This document shows positions 1-9,061 of a stretch of DNA of 64,000 bases, piece after piece. The notes under the pieces were generated by a model. The model was not told the DNA's origin and did not search any database. It saw only the letters and a program-made list of their open reading frames with translations. Origin of the DNA: Brevibacillus parabrevis. Lineage in GTDB: Bacteria > Bacillota > Bacilli > Brevibacillales > Brevibacillaceae. How positions within the stretch are numbered: the stretch's first letter is position 1; each line of letters begins with the position of its first letter. The translations under genes and the position numbers were made by a program. The stretch spans positions 62,001 to 126,000 of the forward strand of contig NZ_RHHV01000013.1 of assembly GCF_003710905.1 (NCBI RefSeq), given 5' to 3'.

Positions 1-208
1 CCAGTCGTTCCTGGCTGCCAAGTCCCGTCAACGGCGCTTTATACGGGTACTGGATCGGTTGATTCGTCTCCGGTGGATTTTGCACGATAGGAGCGGTCGG
101 CTGTTCTGGAGCCGGTGTCGGCTGTGTGTCAACCGGCTGCGGGCTGCACGCCGTAACGAATAGCAGCAGGGATAGTAGCATGAGTGACGTCTTCGTATGT
201 CGTTTCAC
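1..208 (-). CDS. yerB: YerB-like DUF3048 lipoprotein, N-terminal part (cut by window edge)
   Basis: The gene runs off the left edge; only the first 69 codons are visible. It starts with GTG (206-208), preceded at 214-224 by a good ribosome binding site (GGAAAGGAGCG on the minus strand). The protein begins with a basic n-region (KRHTK), a leucine-rich core and a lipobox ending FVTAC, so it should be a lipid-anchored exported protein. A Pro/Thr/Gln-rich linker follows, then YKAPLTGLG, the typical opening of the DUF3048 domain of B. subtilis YerB. Function of that family is poorly defined. The identification rests on a short stretch. In B. subtilis yerB lies next to yerA behind the purine operon, which fits the wider context here. 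Confidence 0.65.
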   Translation of the reverse strand, partial: MKRHTKTSLMLLSLLLFVTACSPQPVDTQPTPAPEQPTAPIVQNPPETNQPIQYPYKAPLTGLGSQERL

Positions 209-381
209 AAAATCGCTCCTTTCCATCTGTTGATGCCTTTTTTTCCCTACTTCTTTTTCGTGAGAGCGGAGGGGATTCCTGCTTCCACACGTTTTCCACG
301 ATTCTCATACGGACATGCCACACATCGCGTTTTTGGCTATGCTACAATAATGGAAAACAGATGCAAAGCGAGGGCGAAACC

Positions 382-1083
382 ATGAATACCCCCTACCTTG
401 TCTATCTGGTGGACGATGAAACCAACCTCCTGGATTTGCTGCAATCGTACTTGCAAAGCGCCGGATTGCAGGTCAAGGCGTTTTCCAGCGGTGCCGAAGT
501 GCTGCCGTTGCTAGATGAAGAAACACAGCCGCATCTATGGATTTTGGACATCATGATGCCAGATATCGACGGCTACGAGCTGCTGCGACTCATTCGGGAA
601 AAATCGAATGTACCGATCATTTTCATTTCCGCCCGCGACCAAGATGTCGATAAAATCATTGGACTGGAGCTGGGCAGCGACGATTATCTCGCCAAGCCGT
701 TTTTGCCCCGCGAGCTGGTCATCCGCGCGAAAAAGCTTTTGCAGCGTACGTATGAAAAGCCTGGTGCTGCCGCAGCTTCCGCGCAAACTTTCCAGGATTG
801 GGTAACGGTTGGCCCTTATATGATCTCAGAAAAAGGCCGGCAAGTAAAAGAAGGAGACGAATTGATCGATCTGACGACCAAAGAATTTGAGCTGATCATC
901 TACCTTTTGCACAATCAGGGGCTGGCTCTGAACCGCGAGCAAATCCTGACCTCCATCTGGGGCGAGGACTACATCGGCTCCGACCGCGCTGTAGATGATC
1001 TCGTGAAGCGCATACGCAAAAAGATGGCGAAATTCCCGCTGGAAACCGTCTATGGCTTCGGTTACCGGATGACGCGCATATGA
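382..1083 (+). CDS. cssR: Response regulator CssR (secretion-stress response, OmpR family)
   Basis: 233-residue OmpR/PhoB-type regulator. Receiver domain at about 5-118 with acidic pair D11-D12, phospho-acceptor D56 (in HLWILDIMMP) and K105 (LAKPF); winged-helix DNA-binding domain at about 135-230, ending ETVYGFGYRM. The wording of several stretches (HLWILDIM, FISARD, LGLELGSDDY, KPFLPREL) matches B. subtilis CssR closely, so I name it. CssR with CssS senses misfolded exported proteins and heat at the membrane and switches on HtrA-type quality-control proteases. The longer frame open from 184 is not used: the ATG at 382 gives the normal family N terminus. The stop overlaps the kinase start by 4 bp (ATGA), so the two are translationally coupled. 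Confidence 0.88.
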   Translation: MNTPYLVYLVDDETNLLDLLQSYLQSAGLQVKAFSSGAEVLPLLDEETQPHLWILDIMMPDIDGYELLRLIREKSNVPIIFISARDQDVDKIIGLELGSDDYLAKPFLPRELVIRAKKLLQRTYEKPGAAAASAQTFQDWVTVGPYMISEKGRQVKEGDELIDLTTKEFELIIYLLHNQGLALNREQILTSIWGEDYIGSDRAVDDLVKRIRKKMAKFPLETVYGFGYRMTRI

Positions 1084-2483
1084 GCAAATTTCGCCTGAAA
1101 AACTTGCCGCTCTCCCGGCAGATTCTCATTTTGTTCATGCTGCTGACAAGCGTGCTGGGCGTCGGTCTCGGGATCGGCTATCCTTTGGCGGTCAAGCAAT
1201 ACCTCGTTTCCAATACGTACGCCTTGCTGGAGGACGAGTTCAACACGCTGTCCAAGCATATTTCCTTCAATGAAGACAACGAACTGCTGCCTGTTCCGGC
1301 TGCAGCCCCTTACTTTTTGCAACTGCTCCTCTCCCGCTACGAATACTCGTTTGACATGATCGTCTACGCAGAAAACGGGCGGGAGCTGGGCAGCCGCAGC
1401 AGCAGTGGGCGGATTCCGTATGAGGAAGCGCGCGAATTGTTTATCAAGGCAGCCGCGCATCCGAACGACCAGTTGCAGCACGGCACGTTGAGTCGCGGCG
1501 ACGAAAACTACCTGTTCGTCAGCAAGCGCATGGACTACCACGGCTTTCCTTACTACATGGTGCTGTTCTCCAAGGAACAGGAGCTGAATCAGATCAATGC
1601 GATTCTCACCCGCCAGTTTTTGCTCGTGTTCAGCCTGCTTCTGCTCGTTAGCTGGCTGCTCGCCGTCTGGTTCAGCGGCTACTTGAGCAAACCGCTGCGC
1701 AGCCTGGACGAGCTGTGCAACAAGATTGCCCGCCGCCAGTTTGACATTCCGCTCGTGATGGACCGCGGAGACGAGATCGGCCAGTTGGCCCGCTCTTTTG
1801 ACACGATGAAAAATCAATTGAAGGAATACGACGAATCGCAACGTCATTTTGTGCAAAACATCTCCCATGAGCTGAAAACGCCGATTATGGCGATCCAGGG
1901 CTACACCCAGGGCTTGATTGAAGGGGTCTTTCAGGGGCCGCAAGCGGAAAAAGGGCTGGCGATCATCATGGAAGAGAGCAAGCGGCTGGAAAAGGTCGTC
2001 GGACAACTGCTCTATTTGACCAAGATTGAATCTGTGGCGCAAATGATGCAGGTGGGACAAGTCGATCTGTCGGAAATGATGCACCTGCTGCGGCAACGGC
2101 TTGCCGTCCTGAATCCGCAAGTCGAATGGGAAGTCAATGTACCGTCTGATTTGATTGTGGAAGGCGACGGCGAGCAATTGAGCACGGCGTTCGTCAACAT
2201 CATGGAAAACCAGCTCCGCTACGCGAAAAACCGTCTGACCATTACCGGACGCCAGCTAGGGCAAAACGTAGTGATCAGCATTTCCAATGATGGTCCACCC
2301 ATCGAAGAATCGCTGCTCCCTCATCTGTTCCAGCGCTTCCGCAAAGGCAAATCCGGCAAGCACGGCCTCGGACTGGCTATCGCCCGCGCCGTTTTTGAAG
2401 CGCACAAAGGGACGATTATCGCTCGCAATGATGCAGGCGGTCCTTGCTTCACCATGACTGTTCCCGTTTCGTTCAAAGGCTGA
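1080..2483 (+). CDS. cssS: Sensor histidine kinase CssS
   Basis: 467-residue membrane kinase, close to the 451 of B. subtilis CssS. Transmembrane helix 1 at about 14-37, an extracytoplasmic sensor loop (about 38-178), transmembrane helix 2 at about 179-200, HAMP linker (about 201-253), H-box with phosphorylated H263 in QNISHELKTPIM, then the ATPase domain with N-box (NIMENQLRYA), DGPPIEE and GLGLAIA (G2). It is translationally coupled to cssR and should phosphorylate it. The identity as CssS rather than another OmpR-partner kinase is carried mostly by the clear CssR next to it. Confidence 0.85.
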   Translation: MSKFRLKNLPLSRQILILFMLLTSVLGVGLGIGYPLAVKQYLVSNTYALLEDEFNTLSKHISFNEDNELLPVPAAAPYFLQLLLSRYEYSFDMIVYAENGRELGSRSSSGRIPYEEARELFIKAAAHPNDQLQHGTLSRGDENYLFVSKRMDYHGFPYYMVLFSKEQELNQINAILTRQFLLVFSLLLLVSWLLAVWFSGYLSKPLRSLDELCNKIARRQFDIPLVMDRGDEIGQLARSFDTMKNQLKEYDESQRHFVQNISHELKTPIMAIQGYTQGLIEGVFQGPQAEKGLAIIMEESKRLEKVVGQLLYLTKIESVAQMMQVGQVDLSEMMHLLRQRLAVLNPQVEWEVNVPSDLIVEGDGEQLSTAFVNIMENQLRYAKNRLTITGRQLGQNVVISISNDGPPIEESLLPHLFQRFRKGKSGKHGLGLAIARAVFEAHKGTIIARNDAGGPCFTMTVPVSFKG

Positions 2484-2501
2484 CTACTTCCACGTCAACA
2501 A

Positions 2502-2542
2502 GAGCGGCTTGCCCGATCCTCACGATCGCGGTCGAGCCGCTC
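2502..2542. terminator. Convergent terminator after cssS
   Basis: GAGCGGCT (2502-2509) pairs with AGCCGCTC (2535-2542), with a second short GC stem inside, followed by CCTTTTC. It lies between the convergent cssS and acetyltransferase genes and may serve both. Confidence 0.65.
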
Positions 2543-2555
2543 CTTTTCACTTCGT

Positions 2556-3344
2556 TTACCAGGCAAATTCAAATTCAATAAAGGCGTAGCGGGACACCGT
2601 CTCATAGCCCAGCTTTTCATAGACGCGAATCGCAGCGGGATTATCCGCAAACACCATCAAGTAGACGTTTGGCGACTTTTCCAGCCCCATTCGGCTAATG
2701 TCTGAGGCGATCTGTGTCCCCAAGCCTTTTTTCCGATGCTTTTCGCTGGTGCCGATGTTCCCGATCTCCACAAAAGCATCGTCGTAGACGTGAAAGCCAG
2801 CCAAAGCCATTGGCTCGTCCTGTTCGGAAAAAAGCGCGATATGCGGCATTTCTTCCACTTCCTCGGCACGAAAGCTGATCATGCCAACCTGCCCGGCCAG
2901 CGCGACAGCAAGCTGCCCCTCTGAAGGAGCAAGCAAACGGGAACTTCCCGGCGCAAGCAGCCTGTCAGGCGCGACCAGCTTCATTAGCTGCAACGTCCTT
3001 TGCGCCCGGATGCCGGGAATTTTCACCCGCTCAAAAGCCGCTTGCGGCAAGCCAAACACGCCCGTCTGTCCTTCCGGCATATCGACAGACGGCTGCTGGC
3101 GAAAATAGTTCAGCATGTCAGTCGCATCGTACTCCCCCTCTGCGGCCAAAAGCTGCAAGGAAAAAGCATGGAAGGGCATCCCCTGCAAGTAAGCGCCAAC
3201 TGCCCGCACCTCACCATCCTCCACGTCCGCTGCAAACACGCTGCGCTCCGGGCGAAGATACACATTTCCATAAAAAATATACGATTGTTCCAATGTAATT
3301 GGCGTAAGCGAACTTATTTGTTCATATTTCAGCGGCAAAATCAC
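2556..3344 (-). CDS. GNAT family N-acetyltransferase
   Basis: 262 residues, GTG start (3344) behind AAGGGGTG. The C-terminal part (about 165-260) is a GNAT fold: the acetyl-CoA pyrophosphate loop is IGTSEKHRKKGLGTQIA (R/QxxGxG pattern) and a late VYEKLGYE segment is typical of the family. The N-terminal half (about 1-150) has a two-lobed layout as in acetyltransferases with an inactive first lobe. Substrate unknown. The gene stands alone, convergent with cssS and divergent from the IMP dehydrogenase gene; its start is about 100 bp from that gene. Confidence 0.8.
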   Translation of the reverse strand: MILPLKYEQISSLTPITLEQSYIFYGNVYLRPERSVFAADVEDGEVRAVGAYLQGMPFHAFSLQLLAAEGEYDATDMLNYFRQQPSVDMPEGQTGVFGLPQAAFERVKIPGIRAQRTLQLMKLVAPDRLLAPGSSRLLAPSEGQLAVALAGQVGMISFRAEEVEEMPHIALFSEQDEPMALAGFHVYDDAFVEIGNIGTSEKHRKKGLGTQIASDISRMGLEKSPNVYLMVFADNPAAIRVYEKLGYETVSRYAFIEFEFAW

Positions 3345-3374
3345 TGCGAAAACACCCCTTCTTTCGATTCCCTA

Positions 3375-3403
3375 TTGACGTTCTAACGCCTGGCGGTTAC
3401 CAT
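3375..3403 (+). promoter_or_regulatory. Possible sigma-A promoter of the IMP dehydrogenase gene
   Basis: TTGACG (3375-3380), 17 bp spacer, TACCAT (3398-3403). The -10 is weak. No PurBox-like CGAAC motif is seen, unlike the two pur promoters further right. Confidence 0.35.
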
Positions 3404-3446
3404 GATAAAAATTTCTCTTATAAAGATCATACAGGAGGAGAGAATT

Positions 3447-4946
3447 GTGGCTTTTTATTACACAGAACCATCTCGGACGTTTAACGAGTTTTTGCTGCTT
3501 CCGAATCTCACCACGAAAGAATGCACACCAAACAATGTGGACTTATCCACTCCGATTACCAAGTTTAAAAAAGGTGAAAAGCCAGCTATCACACTCAACA
3601 TACCGTTCTCATCCGCAGTCATGCAAGCAGTTTCCGACCATCATATGGCGGTCGCATTGGCTAGATGTGGCGGTATTTCCTTTATTTTTGGCTCCCAATC
3701 GATCGAAAGCCAAGCGACCATGGTTCGCAAAGCGAAAAACCACAAGGCAGGCTTCGTTGTCAGCCGCTCCAATCTGACGCCAGAACATACATTAAAAGAT
3801 ATTTTGGCGCTGAAAGAACAGACAGGCCACTCCACCGTTGCGGTTACCGAAGATGGCTCCGCCAAAGGCAAGCTGCTCGGAATCGTCACCGGACGCGACT
3901 ACCGTGTCAGCCGCGACTCGCAGGACAAGCTTGTGCGCGATATCATGACGCCGTTCTCCTCCCTGATCTACGGCAAATCCGGAATCACGCTGTCGGAAGC
4001 AAACGACCTGATCTGGGAGCACAAGCTCAACTGCCTCCCAATCGTGGATGAAAACCAAAACCTGGACTTCCTCGTATTCCGCAAAGACTACGATTCCCGC
4101 AAAAACAACCCGCTGTCGCTGCTCGATGCCAACAAAAGCTATATCGTAGGCGCGGGTATCAACACCAAAGACTATCAGGAGCGCGTTCCTGCGCTGGTAG
4201 AAGCGGGCGTTGACATTCTCGTCATCGACTCTTCGGACGGCTTCAGCGAATGGCAGCGCGATACTGTGCAATTTGTAAAAGAAAACTTCAACGTGCCAAT
4301 CGGCGCCGGAAACGTTGTCGACAAGGAAGGTTTCCGCTACCTCGTCGAAGCAGGCGCAGACTTCGTCAAAGTAGGGATTGGCGGCGGCTCCATCTGCATC
4401 ACGCGCGAGCAAAAAGGAATCGGGCGCGGCCAGGCTTCTGCTGTAATCGAAGTAGCGGCAGCCCGCGATGAATACTTCAAGGAAACAGGCATTTACGTAC
4501 CGATCTGCTCGGACGGCGGCATCGTGCACGACTACCATATGACACTTGCTCTGGCAATGGGCGCAGACTTTGTCATGCTGGGCCGTTACTTCGCCCGCTT
4601 CGACGAAAGCCCGACCAAAAAAGTGAAAATCGGCAACAACTTCGTAAAAGAGTATTGGGGAGAAGGCTCCAACCGCGCACGCAACTGGCAGCGTTATGAC
4701 ACGGGCGGCAAAAGCGCGCTCGTGTTCGAGGAAGGCGTAGATTCGTACGTTCCTTACGCGGGAAGCCTGCGTGAAAACATGGACCGCACCCTGAGCAAAA
4801 TCAAGTCGACCATGTGCAACTGCGGCTCCCTCTCCATCCCTGAGCTGCAACAAAAAGCGCGCATCACGCTCATTTCCGCTACCAGCCTGGTCGAAGGCGG
4901 AGCGCATGACGTCATTTTGAAAGAAAGCACAATGGCGGCTGAGTAA
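3447..4946 (+). CDS. IMP dehydrogenase, Tritrichomonas foetus-type
   Basis: Converts IMP to XMP with NAD+, the committed step to GMP. 499 residues. GTG at 3447 is chosen over the in-frame ATG at 3402 because AGGAGGAGAG sits just before it and MAFYYTEP is the natural start. A TIM barrel is interrupted by a CBS pair at about 105-222. The catalytic loop has C317 ([20 protein letters not shown]), the flap carries the Arg-Tyr pair R416-Y417 (NWQRYD), and the tail ends VEGGAHDVI. The loop and flap read almost identically to the T. foetus enzyme, offset by two residues, and not like the usual bacterial GPGSICTTR form. K308 and E429 occupy the positions (K310, E431 there) that make the T. foetus enzyme tolerant of mycophenolic acid. 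A normal guaB probably exists elsewhere; that is inference. Confidence 0.9.
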   Translation: MAFYYTEPSRTFNEFLLLPNLTTKECTPNNVDLSTPITKFKKGEKPAITLNIPFSSAVMQAVSDHHMAVALARCGGISFIFGSQSIESQATMVRKAKNHKAGFVVSRSNLTPEHTLKDILALKEQTGHSTVAVTEDGSAKGKLLGIVTGRDYRVSRDSQDKLVRDIMTPFSSLIYGKSGITLSEANDLIWEHKLNCLPIVDENQNLDFLVFRKDYDSRKNNPLSLLDANKSYIVGAGINTKDYQERVPALVEAGVDILVIDSSDGFSEWQRDTVQFVKENFNVPIGAGNVVDKEGFRYLVEAGADFVKVGIGGGSICITREQKGIGRGQASAVIEVAAARDEYFKETGIYVPICSDGGIVHDYHMTLALAMGADFVMLGRYFARFDESPTKKVKIGNNFVKEYWGEGSNRARNWQRYDTGGKSALVFEEGVDSYVPYAGSLRENMDRTLSKIKSTMCNCGSLSIPELQQKARITLISATSLVEGGAHDVILKESTMAAE

Positions 4947-4969
4947 CAGCATTGCAGTCAAAGCAGAAA

Positions 4970-5003
4970 AACGACGCGAAGATCGGTTCGCGTCGTTTTC
5001 TTA
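4970..5003. terminator. Bidirectional terminator
   Basis: Perfect stem of ACGACGCGAA and TTCGCGTCGT with loop GATCGG, flanked by an A-run and TTTTCTTATTTTT. It separates the convergent IMP dehydrogenase and aldo/keto reductase genes. Confidence 0.85.
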
Positions 5004-5007
5004 TTTT

Positions 5008-5982
5008 TCACCCCAACCGATACACCGCAAACGGCTCCCCATGACGGTACGGCTCGCTTAGCTGGTCGAGCTTTTGCATCGTTGCCTCGTCCAGCGCAAG
5101 CGTTGCGCTTTGCAAGTTGTCCGTGAGCTGTTCCACGCGAGTCGCGCCCACAATGACCGTCGAGACAGCAGGCTTGTGCATCAGCCAGGCAAGCGACAGG
5201 ACGCTGGATGATACGCCCAGCTCAGCCGCAGCCTTGCCCACCTGCTGCCCGAACTCCAGGTTTTGTTCACTGAGCTTTTGGACGAAGCGCGGCTCTTTGT
5301 CAGCGCGTGAACCGGCAGGCGCCTTGTCCACGCTTGTATATTTTCCGGTCAAAATGCCCCCGGCAAGCGGGAAGTACGGGATGATGCCGACTCCTTGATC
5401 CAGACACATCGGCACCAGCTCCCGCTCCGGCGTACGATCCGCGAGCGAGTAGCTGACTTGCGTCGATACGTAGCGGTTCAAGCCTGCTTTCTCGCTGATC
5501 CCGATCGCTTTCATCAGCTCCCACGCCGCGTAGTTCGATGCCCCGATGTAGCGCACTTTTCCGGAGCGAACCATGTCGTCGAGCGCCCGCAGCGTCTCTT
5601 CCAACGGCGTCTCGGGATCAAACGTGTGAATCTGGTACAAGTCGACGTAATCGGTGCGCAGCCGCTTCAAGCTGTCTTCCAGCTCCCGCATCAGATGATA
5701 GCGCGACGAGCCGCGCTGATTCGGCCCTTCGCCTTTTACAAGCCCCGCCTTGGTCGCCAAAACAACCTCGTGCCGCTTCCCTTCCAGCGCCAGTCCGATA
5801 ATGCGCTCCGATTCGGTTTGCGTGTAAATATTCGCCGTATCGATGAACGTAATCCCGTTCTCGATGGCGCTATGAATGATTTCCACGGATGTTCGTTCAT
5901 CAGCACGCCCTCCAAATGAATTGGTTCCCAGTCCCAGGGCTGAAACGTTCAGCCCGCTTTTTCCCAAACGGTAATATTTCAT
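5008..5982 (-). CDS. Aldo/keto reductase
   Basis: NADPH-dependent carbonyl reductase of the voltage-channel beta-subunit-like/YhdN group, 324 residues. The ATG at 5982 ([11 protein letters not shown]) is preferred over an upstream in-frame ATG at 6045 because it gives the family N terminus and follows GAGGTCG. Catalytic tetrad: D48 and Y53 (FIDTANIY), K78 (ATKAG), H119 (YQIH). The NADP-binding end is [13 protein letters not shown]. Physiological substrate unknown. It is divergent from the MerR regulator gene, with which it shares a 208-bp intergenic region holding a MerR-type operator. Confidence 0.87.
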   Translation of the reverse strand: MKYYRLGKSGLNVSALGLGTNSFGGRADERTSVEIIHSAIENGITFIDTANIYTQTESERIIGLALEGKRHEVVLATKAGLVKGEGPNQRGSSRYHLMRELEDSLKRLRTDYVDLYQIHTFDPETPLEETLRALDDMVRSGKVRYIGASNYAAWELMKAIGISEKAGLNRYVSTQVSYSLADRTPERELVPMCLDQGVGIIPYFPLAGGILTGKYTSVDKAPAGSRADKEPRFVQKLSEQNLEFGQQVGKAAAELGVSSSVLSLAWLMHKPAVSTVIVGATRVEQLTDNLQSATLALDEATMQKLDQLSEPYRHGEPFAVYRLG

Positions 5983-6110
5983 GGTGGTCGACCTCGCTTC
6001 CCATAATTGAAATGGCTTGTGCAAGACTCTTTCATTATCGCGCATTTGCCGCTCGATTTCATGTTTTTCCCTCTATCGCCAAACAATAAGAGCACACTTG
6101 CACATTGCAA

Positions 6111-6134
6111 AACCATAACGTTTACGTTAAGGTT
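6111..6134 (+). promoter_or_regulatory. MerR-type dyad operator before the efflux operon
   Basis: AACCATAACGT (6111-6121), 2 bp, ACGTTAAGGTT (6124-6134): an 11-bp inverted repeat with one mismatch. TTGCAA (6105-6110) just upstream and TATAGT (6134-6139) downstream could be -35 and -10 with an over-long spacer, the arrangement MerR regulators untwist. The start of the regulator gene is 57 bp downstream, so autoregulation is likely. Confidence 0.65.
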
Positions 6135-6190
6135 ATAGTTGTGACGAAACGACTCGTGAAAATCATCTTGTTTCGGAAAGGGATGGACTG

Positions 6191-6649
6191 ATGTACCGAA
6201 TTGAAGAGGTTGCGAAAAAAACGAATTTGACCAAGCGAGCCTTGCGCTATTACGAGGAGCTTGGCCTGGTGTCTCCTTCCGGCAGAACGGAGAGCGGCTA
6301 TCGCATGTACACGGAAGCGGACGTCGAACAAATTGTCCACGTAAAAGACATCCGCGACTTGCTCGGCGCCTCGTTGTCCGAGATTAAAGAAATGATGGAG
6401 CTGGGACGCAAATACGAGGAGCAGCGCGAGTTTTACCACCAGCACTACATGGGCCGCGAGCTGGAAGGCGAGGAGCTGCACAGGCGAATCGAGACGCTGA
6501 GAACTTTGGAAGAAACGCTCGGCAACCAACGGGACATTTTGCACGGGAAACTGACCAGAATGCAAGAGCTGCTGGAATCTTACGATGAGAAGCTTGCGCG
6601 GATCGTCACAAAACGCAATGAGCTGGAAGCAATAGCAACAGGGAGGTAA
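6191..6649 (+). CDS. MerR family regulator (YfmP-like) of the adjacent efflux pump
   Basis: 152 residues. N-terminal winged helix-turn-helix at about 1-70 with MYRIEEVAKKTNLTKRALRYY, and a long coiled coil at about 75-140 rich in E/K/L heptads for dimerisation. There is no metal-binding Cys cluster at the C terminus, so it more likely senses an organic compound. It lies 7 bp upstream of an MFS pump gene and behind its own dyad operator, the same arrangement as B. subtilis yfmP-yfmO. Expected to activate or derepress itself and the pump in response to a toxic compound. Confidence 0.85.
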   Translation: MYRIEEVAKKTNLTKRALRYYEELGLVSPSGRTESGYRMYTEADVEQIVHVKDIRDLLGASLSEIKEMMELGRKYEEQREFYHQHYMGRELEGEELHRRIETLRTLEETLGNQRDILHGKLTRMQELLESYDEKLARIVTKRNELEAIATGR

Positions 6650-6656
6650 CACATTT

Positions 6657-7832
6657 ATGTCTGCTGACGCACATTCTTTACGCACGATCTTGAAACAGCC
6701 CAAATCGGCCTACGCCGTGGCATTCGCCTGTGTCGTAGCCTTCATGGGGATCGGCCTGGTAGACCCGATTTTGCCTGCGATCGCTGCCAAGCTGCAAGCA
6801 ACGCCAAGTCAGGTGTCTTTGTTGTTTACGAGTTACATGTTGATGACCGGGGTGACCATGCTCGTCACCGGATGGCTGTCCAGCCGCATCGGTCCGAAAC
6901 GCACCATGCTGTTTGGTTTGCTCGCTATTATCATCTTTGCTTTTTTGGGCGGCATGGAAAATTCAATCGACGGGATCGTCTGGTTCCGCGCTGGCTGGGG
7001 ACTGGGAAACGCATTCTTTATTTCGACCGCGCTTGCCGTCATCGTCAGCGTGGCCAGCGGGGGCACAGCTTCTGCGATTGTTTTGTATGAGGCAGCCATC
7101 GGACTCGGGATGTCGGTAGGCCCGCTTCTCGGCGGCTTGCTGGGAGGCATTAGCTGGCGCGGTCCGTTTTTTGGCGTTTCGATGTTGATGGCGATCGCTT
7201 TTCTCGCTGTCTTCGTCCTCCTGAACGAAATACCGAAGCCGAAAAAACGCACTTCGCTGCTCGATCCGTTTCGCGCCCTGCGCTACCCTGGACTGTTCAC
7301 CATGGCAGTAACTGCCTTGCTCTACAACTTCGGATTTTTTACCCTGCTCGCCTATTCGCCGTTTGTGCTGCATATGGATGAGCACAGCTTGGGATTGGTC
7401 TTCTTTTTCTGGGGAGTTTTGCTCGCCATTACGTCCGTGATCGTCGCTCCCAAGCTGACCGATCGTTTTGGCTCTGTCCCGACCTTGTACACCATGCTGT
7501 TGTTGCTCGCCCTTGATTTGGCTTACATGGGCTTCGCCGTCTCCTCGCAGACCGGGCTGGTCGTCGCGATCGCAGTCGCCGGGGCGATTTTGGGGATCAT
7601 CAATACCGTTTTGACTACGGTTGTCATGGACGTCGCTCCGGTGGAACGCGCGGTTGCCTCGTCTGCGTACAGCTTCGTCCGCTTTGTAGGCGGCGCCATC
7701 GCCCCTTGGCTTGCCGGAAAGCTCGCCGAATGGTACTCGTCTCAGGTGCCGTTCTACGTCGGAGCCATCGTCGTACTGATCAGCATTGTCGCTCTGTCGG
7801 CAGGACGCCGCCATTTGGCAAACGTCCACTAA
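6657..7832 (+). CDS. yfmO: MFS multidrug efflux transporter, YfmO-like
   Basis: 391 residues, 12 predicted membrane helices. Helix 1 carries GIGLVDPILPAIAAKL and the phrase QATPSQVSLLFTSYML, nearly as in B. subtilis YfmO; the loop 2-3 motif A is WLSSRIGPKRTMLFG and motif C is AAIGLGMSVGPLLGG, typical of drug:H+ antiporters. It is co-transcribed with the MerR regulator 7 bp upstream (ribosome binding site GGGAGG overlaps the end of that gene) and closed by a strong terminator. It probably exports the ligand sensed by the regulator; drug range cannot be read from sequence. Confidence 0.87.
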   Translation: MSADAHSLRTILKQPKSAYAVAFACVVAFMGIGLVDPILPAIAAKLQATPSQVSLLFTSYMLMTGVTMLVTGWLSSRIGPKRTMLFGLLAIIIFAFLGGMENSIDGIVWFRAGWGLGNAFFISTALAVIVSVASGGTASAIVLYEAAIGLGMSVGPLLGGLLGGISWRGPFFGVSMLMAIAFLAVFVLLNEIPKPKKRTSLLDPFRALRYPGLFTMAVTALLYNFGFFTLLAYSPFVLHMDEHSLGLVFFFWGVLLAITSVIVAPKLTDRFGSVPTLYTMLLLLALDLAYMGFAVSSQTGLVVAIAVAGAILGIINTVLTTVVMDVAPVERAVASSAYSFVRFVGGAIAPWLAGKLAEWYSSQVPFYVGAIVVLISIVALSAGRRHLANVH

Positions 7833-7854
7833 CCAACCAATCAGGCATAACAAA

Positions 7855-7896
7855 GGCACCTGTACGGCTGCAAAAGGAATGCAGCTGTCAGGTGCC
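7855..7896. terminator. Bidirectional terminator
   Basis: GGCACCTGTACGGCTGCA pairs with TGCAGCTGTCAGGTGCC across a short loop and is followed by CTCTTTTTCTTTTC. It lies between the convergent yfmO-like and M20 peptidase genes. Confidence 0.85.
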
Positions 7897-7912
7897 TCTT
7901 TTTCTTTTCTAT

Positions 7913-9049
7913 TTATACTTCTTCGATCAGTCGCGCCAGCAGTGTAGCGCGAGTCGATATTTCACCCAGTTCGATCCATTCCTTCGGCGAATGAGCCAAT
8001 CCACCTTTTGTACCAAGTCCATCCAACGTGGGAACTCCGCAAGCCGCCGCAAAATTGCCATCGCTGACGCCGCCGGTGCCTGATTCCTCTAGATGCATCC
8101 CTAGTTCATTGATACTGATGGATTGGGCCAGCGAAAACAACGCTCCCGTTTCCTCGGTACGCTCCATCGGCGGACGGCGAATGCCGCCTGACACGTGGAT
8201 GCTCGTACCCGCAAGCATTGGCTCTCGTCCCTGCATGACTTTTTCAATCCGTTGCGCCTCGTCCATGGACACCACCCGGATATCTACCTCTGCCTCGGCG
8301 TAATCCGCCACGACATTTGCGCCGATTCCGCCTTTGACGATCCCGACATTGACCGTTGTGCCTTTTTCATAGTCGGTCAGTGAGTGCAGAAATTGCACCT
8401 GACGGGCCAGCTCTTCAATCGCCGATACGCCTTTTTGGTGGTCGACGCCAGCGTGAGCCGATTTTCCGTGGATAGCCAACGTGTAGTGCGCACTTCCCTT
8501 GCGCCATGTTTTCAGCGCTCCGCCAGGCTCTGTCGGCGGCTCCAGCACGAAGCTCGCAACCGAGCGGGAAGCTTCCTCCTCCACGAGCCAGCGGGAAGTC
8601 GGACTGCCGATTTCTTCGTCGCTGTTGAGCAGCAGCACGATTTTTTTGTCTTTTGGCAAGCGATCCAGCTTCACGAGCGCACGCAGCGCAAACATCGCCT
8701 GCAACACGCCTGCTTTCATATCGTAGACACCCGGCCCGTACGCTTTGCCATCTTGCATGGAAAACGGCCTGCGCGCTGCTTCTCCTTCCAGCCACACGGT
8801 ATCGTAGTGACCGATAATGAGAATTTGCTTTTCCCCGTCGCCCAACGTGCAGCGCACCTGATCCCCGTAAGTCGCATTCGGAATCAGTTCCGCCCTGCCG
8901 CCTGTCAGCCTTTGAAATTGCAGCGCGAACCAGCCCGCCATCCGGTCGCCCAGCTGCTTGTCGCGGGAAGGCGAGTCCATGTTGACCGCTTCCTCAAGCA
9001 GTTGCAAAAAGTGATTCAAATTGTGTTGCAAATAAGTCTGGATTGACAT
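7913..9049 (-). CDS. M20 family metallopeptidase (glutamate carboxypeptidase-like)
   Basis: 378 residues. Zinc ligands and catalytic residues are visible: H81 and D83 in GHYDTVW, bridging D110 in GVYDMKAG, the E145-E146 pair in SDEEIGS, and the late His in LAHSPKEW. A dimerisation domain (about 175-290) contains GKSAHAG. The pattern resembles carboxypeptidase G2/ArgE-type enzymes that split an acyl or peptide bond to a C-terminal amino acid. It is the last gene of the SBP-ATPase-permease-permease operon (12 bp after the permease), so it probably acts in the cytoplasm on what that importer brings in. No signal peptide. Confidence 0.85.
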   Translation of the reverse strand: MSIQTYLQHNLNHFLQLLEEAVNMDSPSRDKQLGDRMAGWFALQFQRLTGGRAELIPNATYGDQVRCTLGDGEKQILIIGHYDTVWLEGEAARRPFSMQDGKAYGPGVYDMKAGVLQAMFALRALVKLDRLPKDKKIVLLLNSDEEIGSPTSRWLVEEEASRSVASFVLEPPTEPGGALKTWRKGSAHYTLAIHGKSAHAGVDHQKGVSAIEELARQVQFLHSLTDYEKGTTVNVGIVKGGIGANVVADYAEAEVDIRVVSMDEAQRIEKVMQGREPMLAGTSIHVSGGIRRPPMERTEETGALFSLAQSISINELGMHLEESGTGGVSDGNFAAACGVPTLDGLGTKGGLAHSPKEWIELGEISTRATLLARLIEEV

Positions 9050-9061
9050 AGTGCCTCTTCC

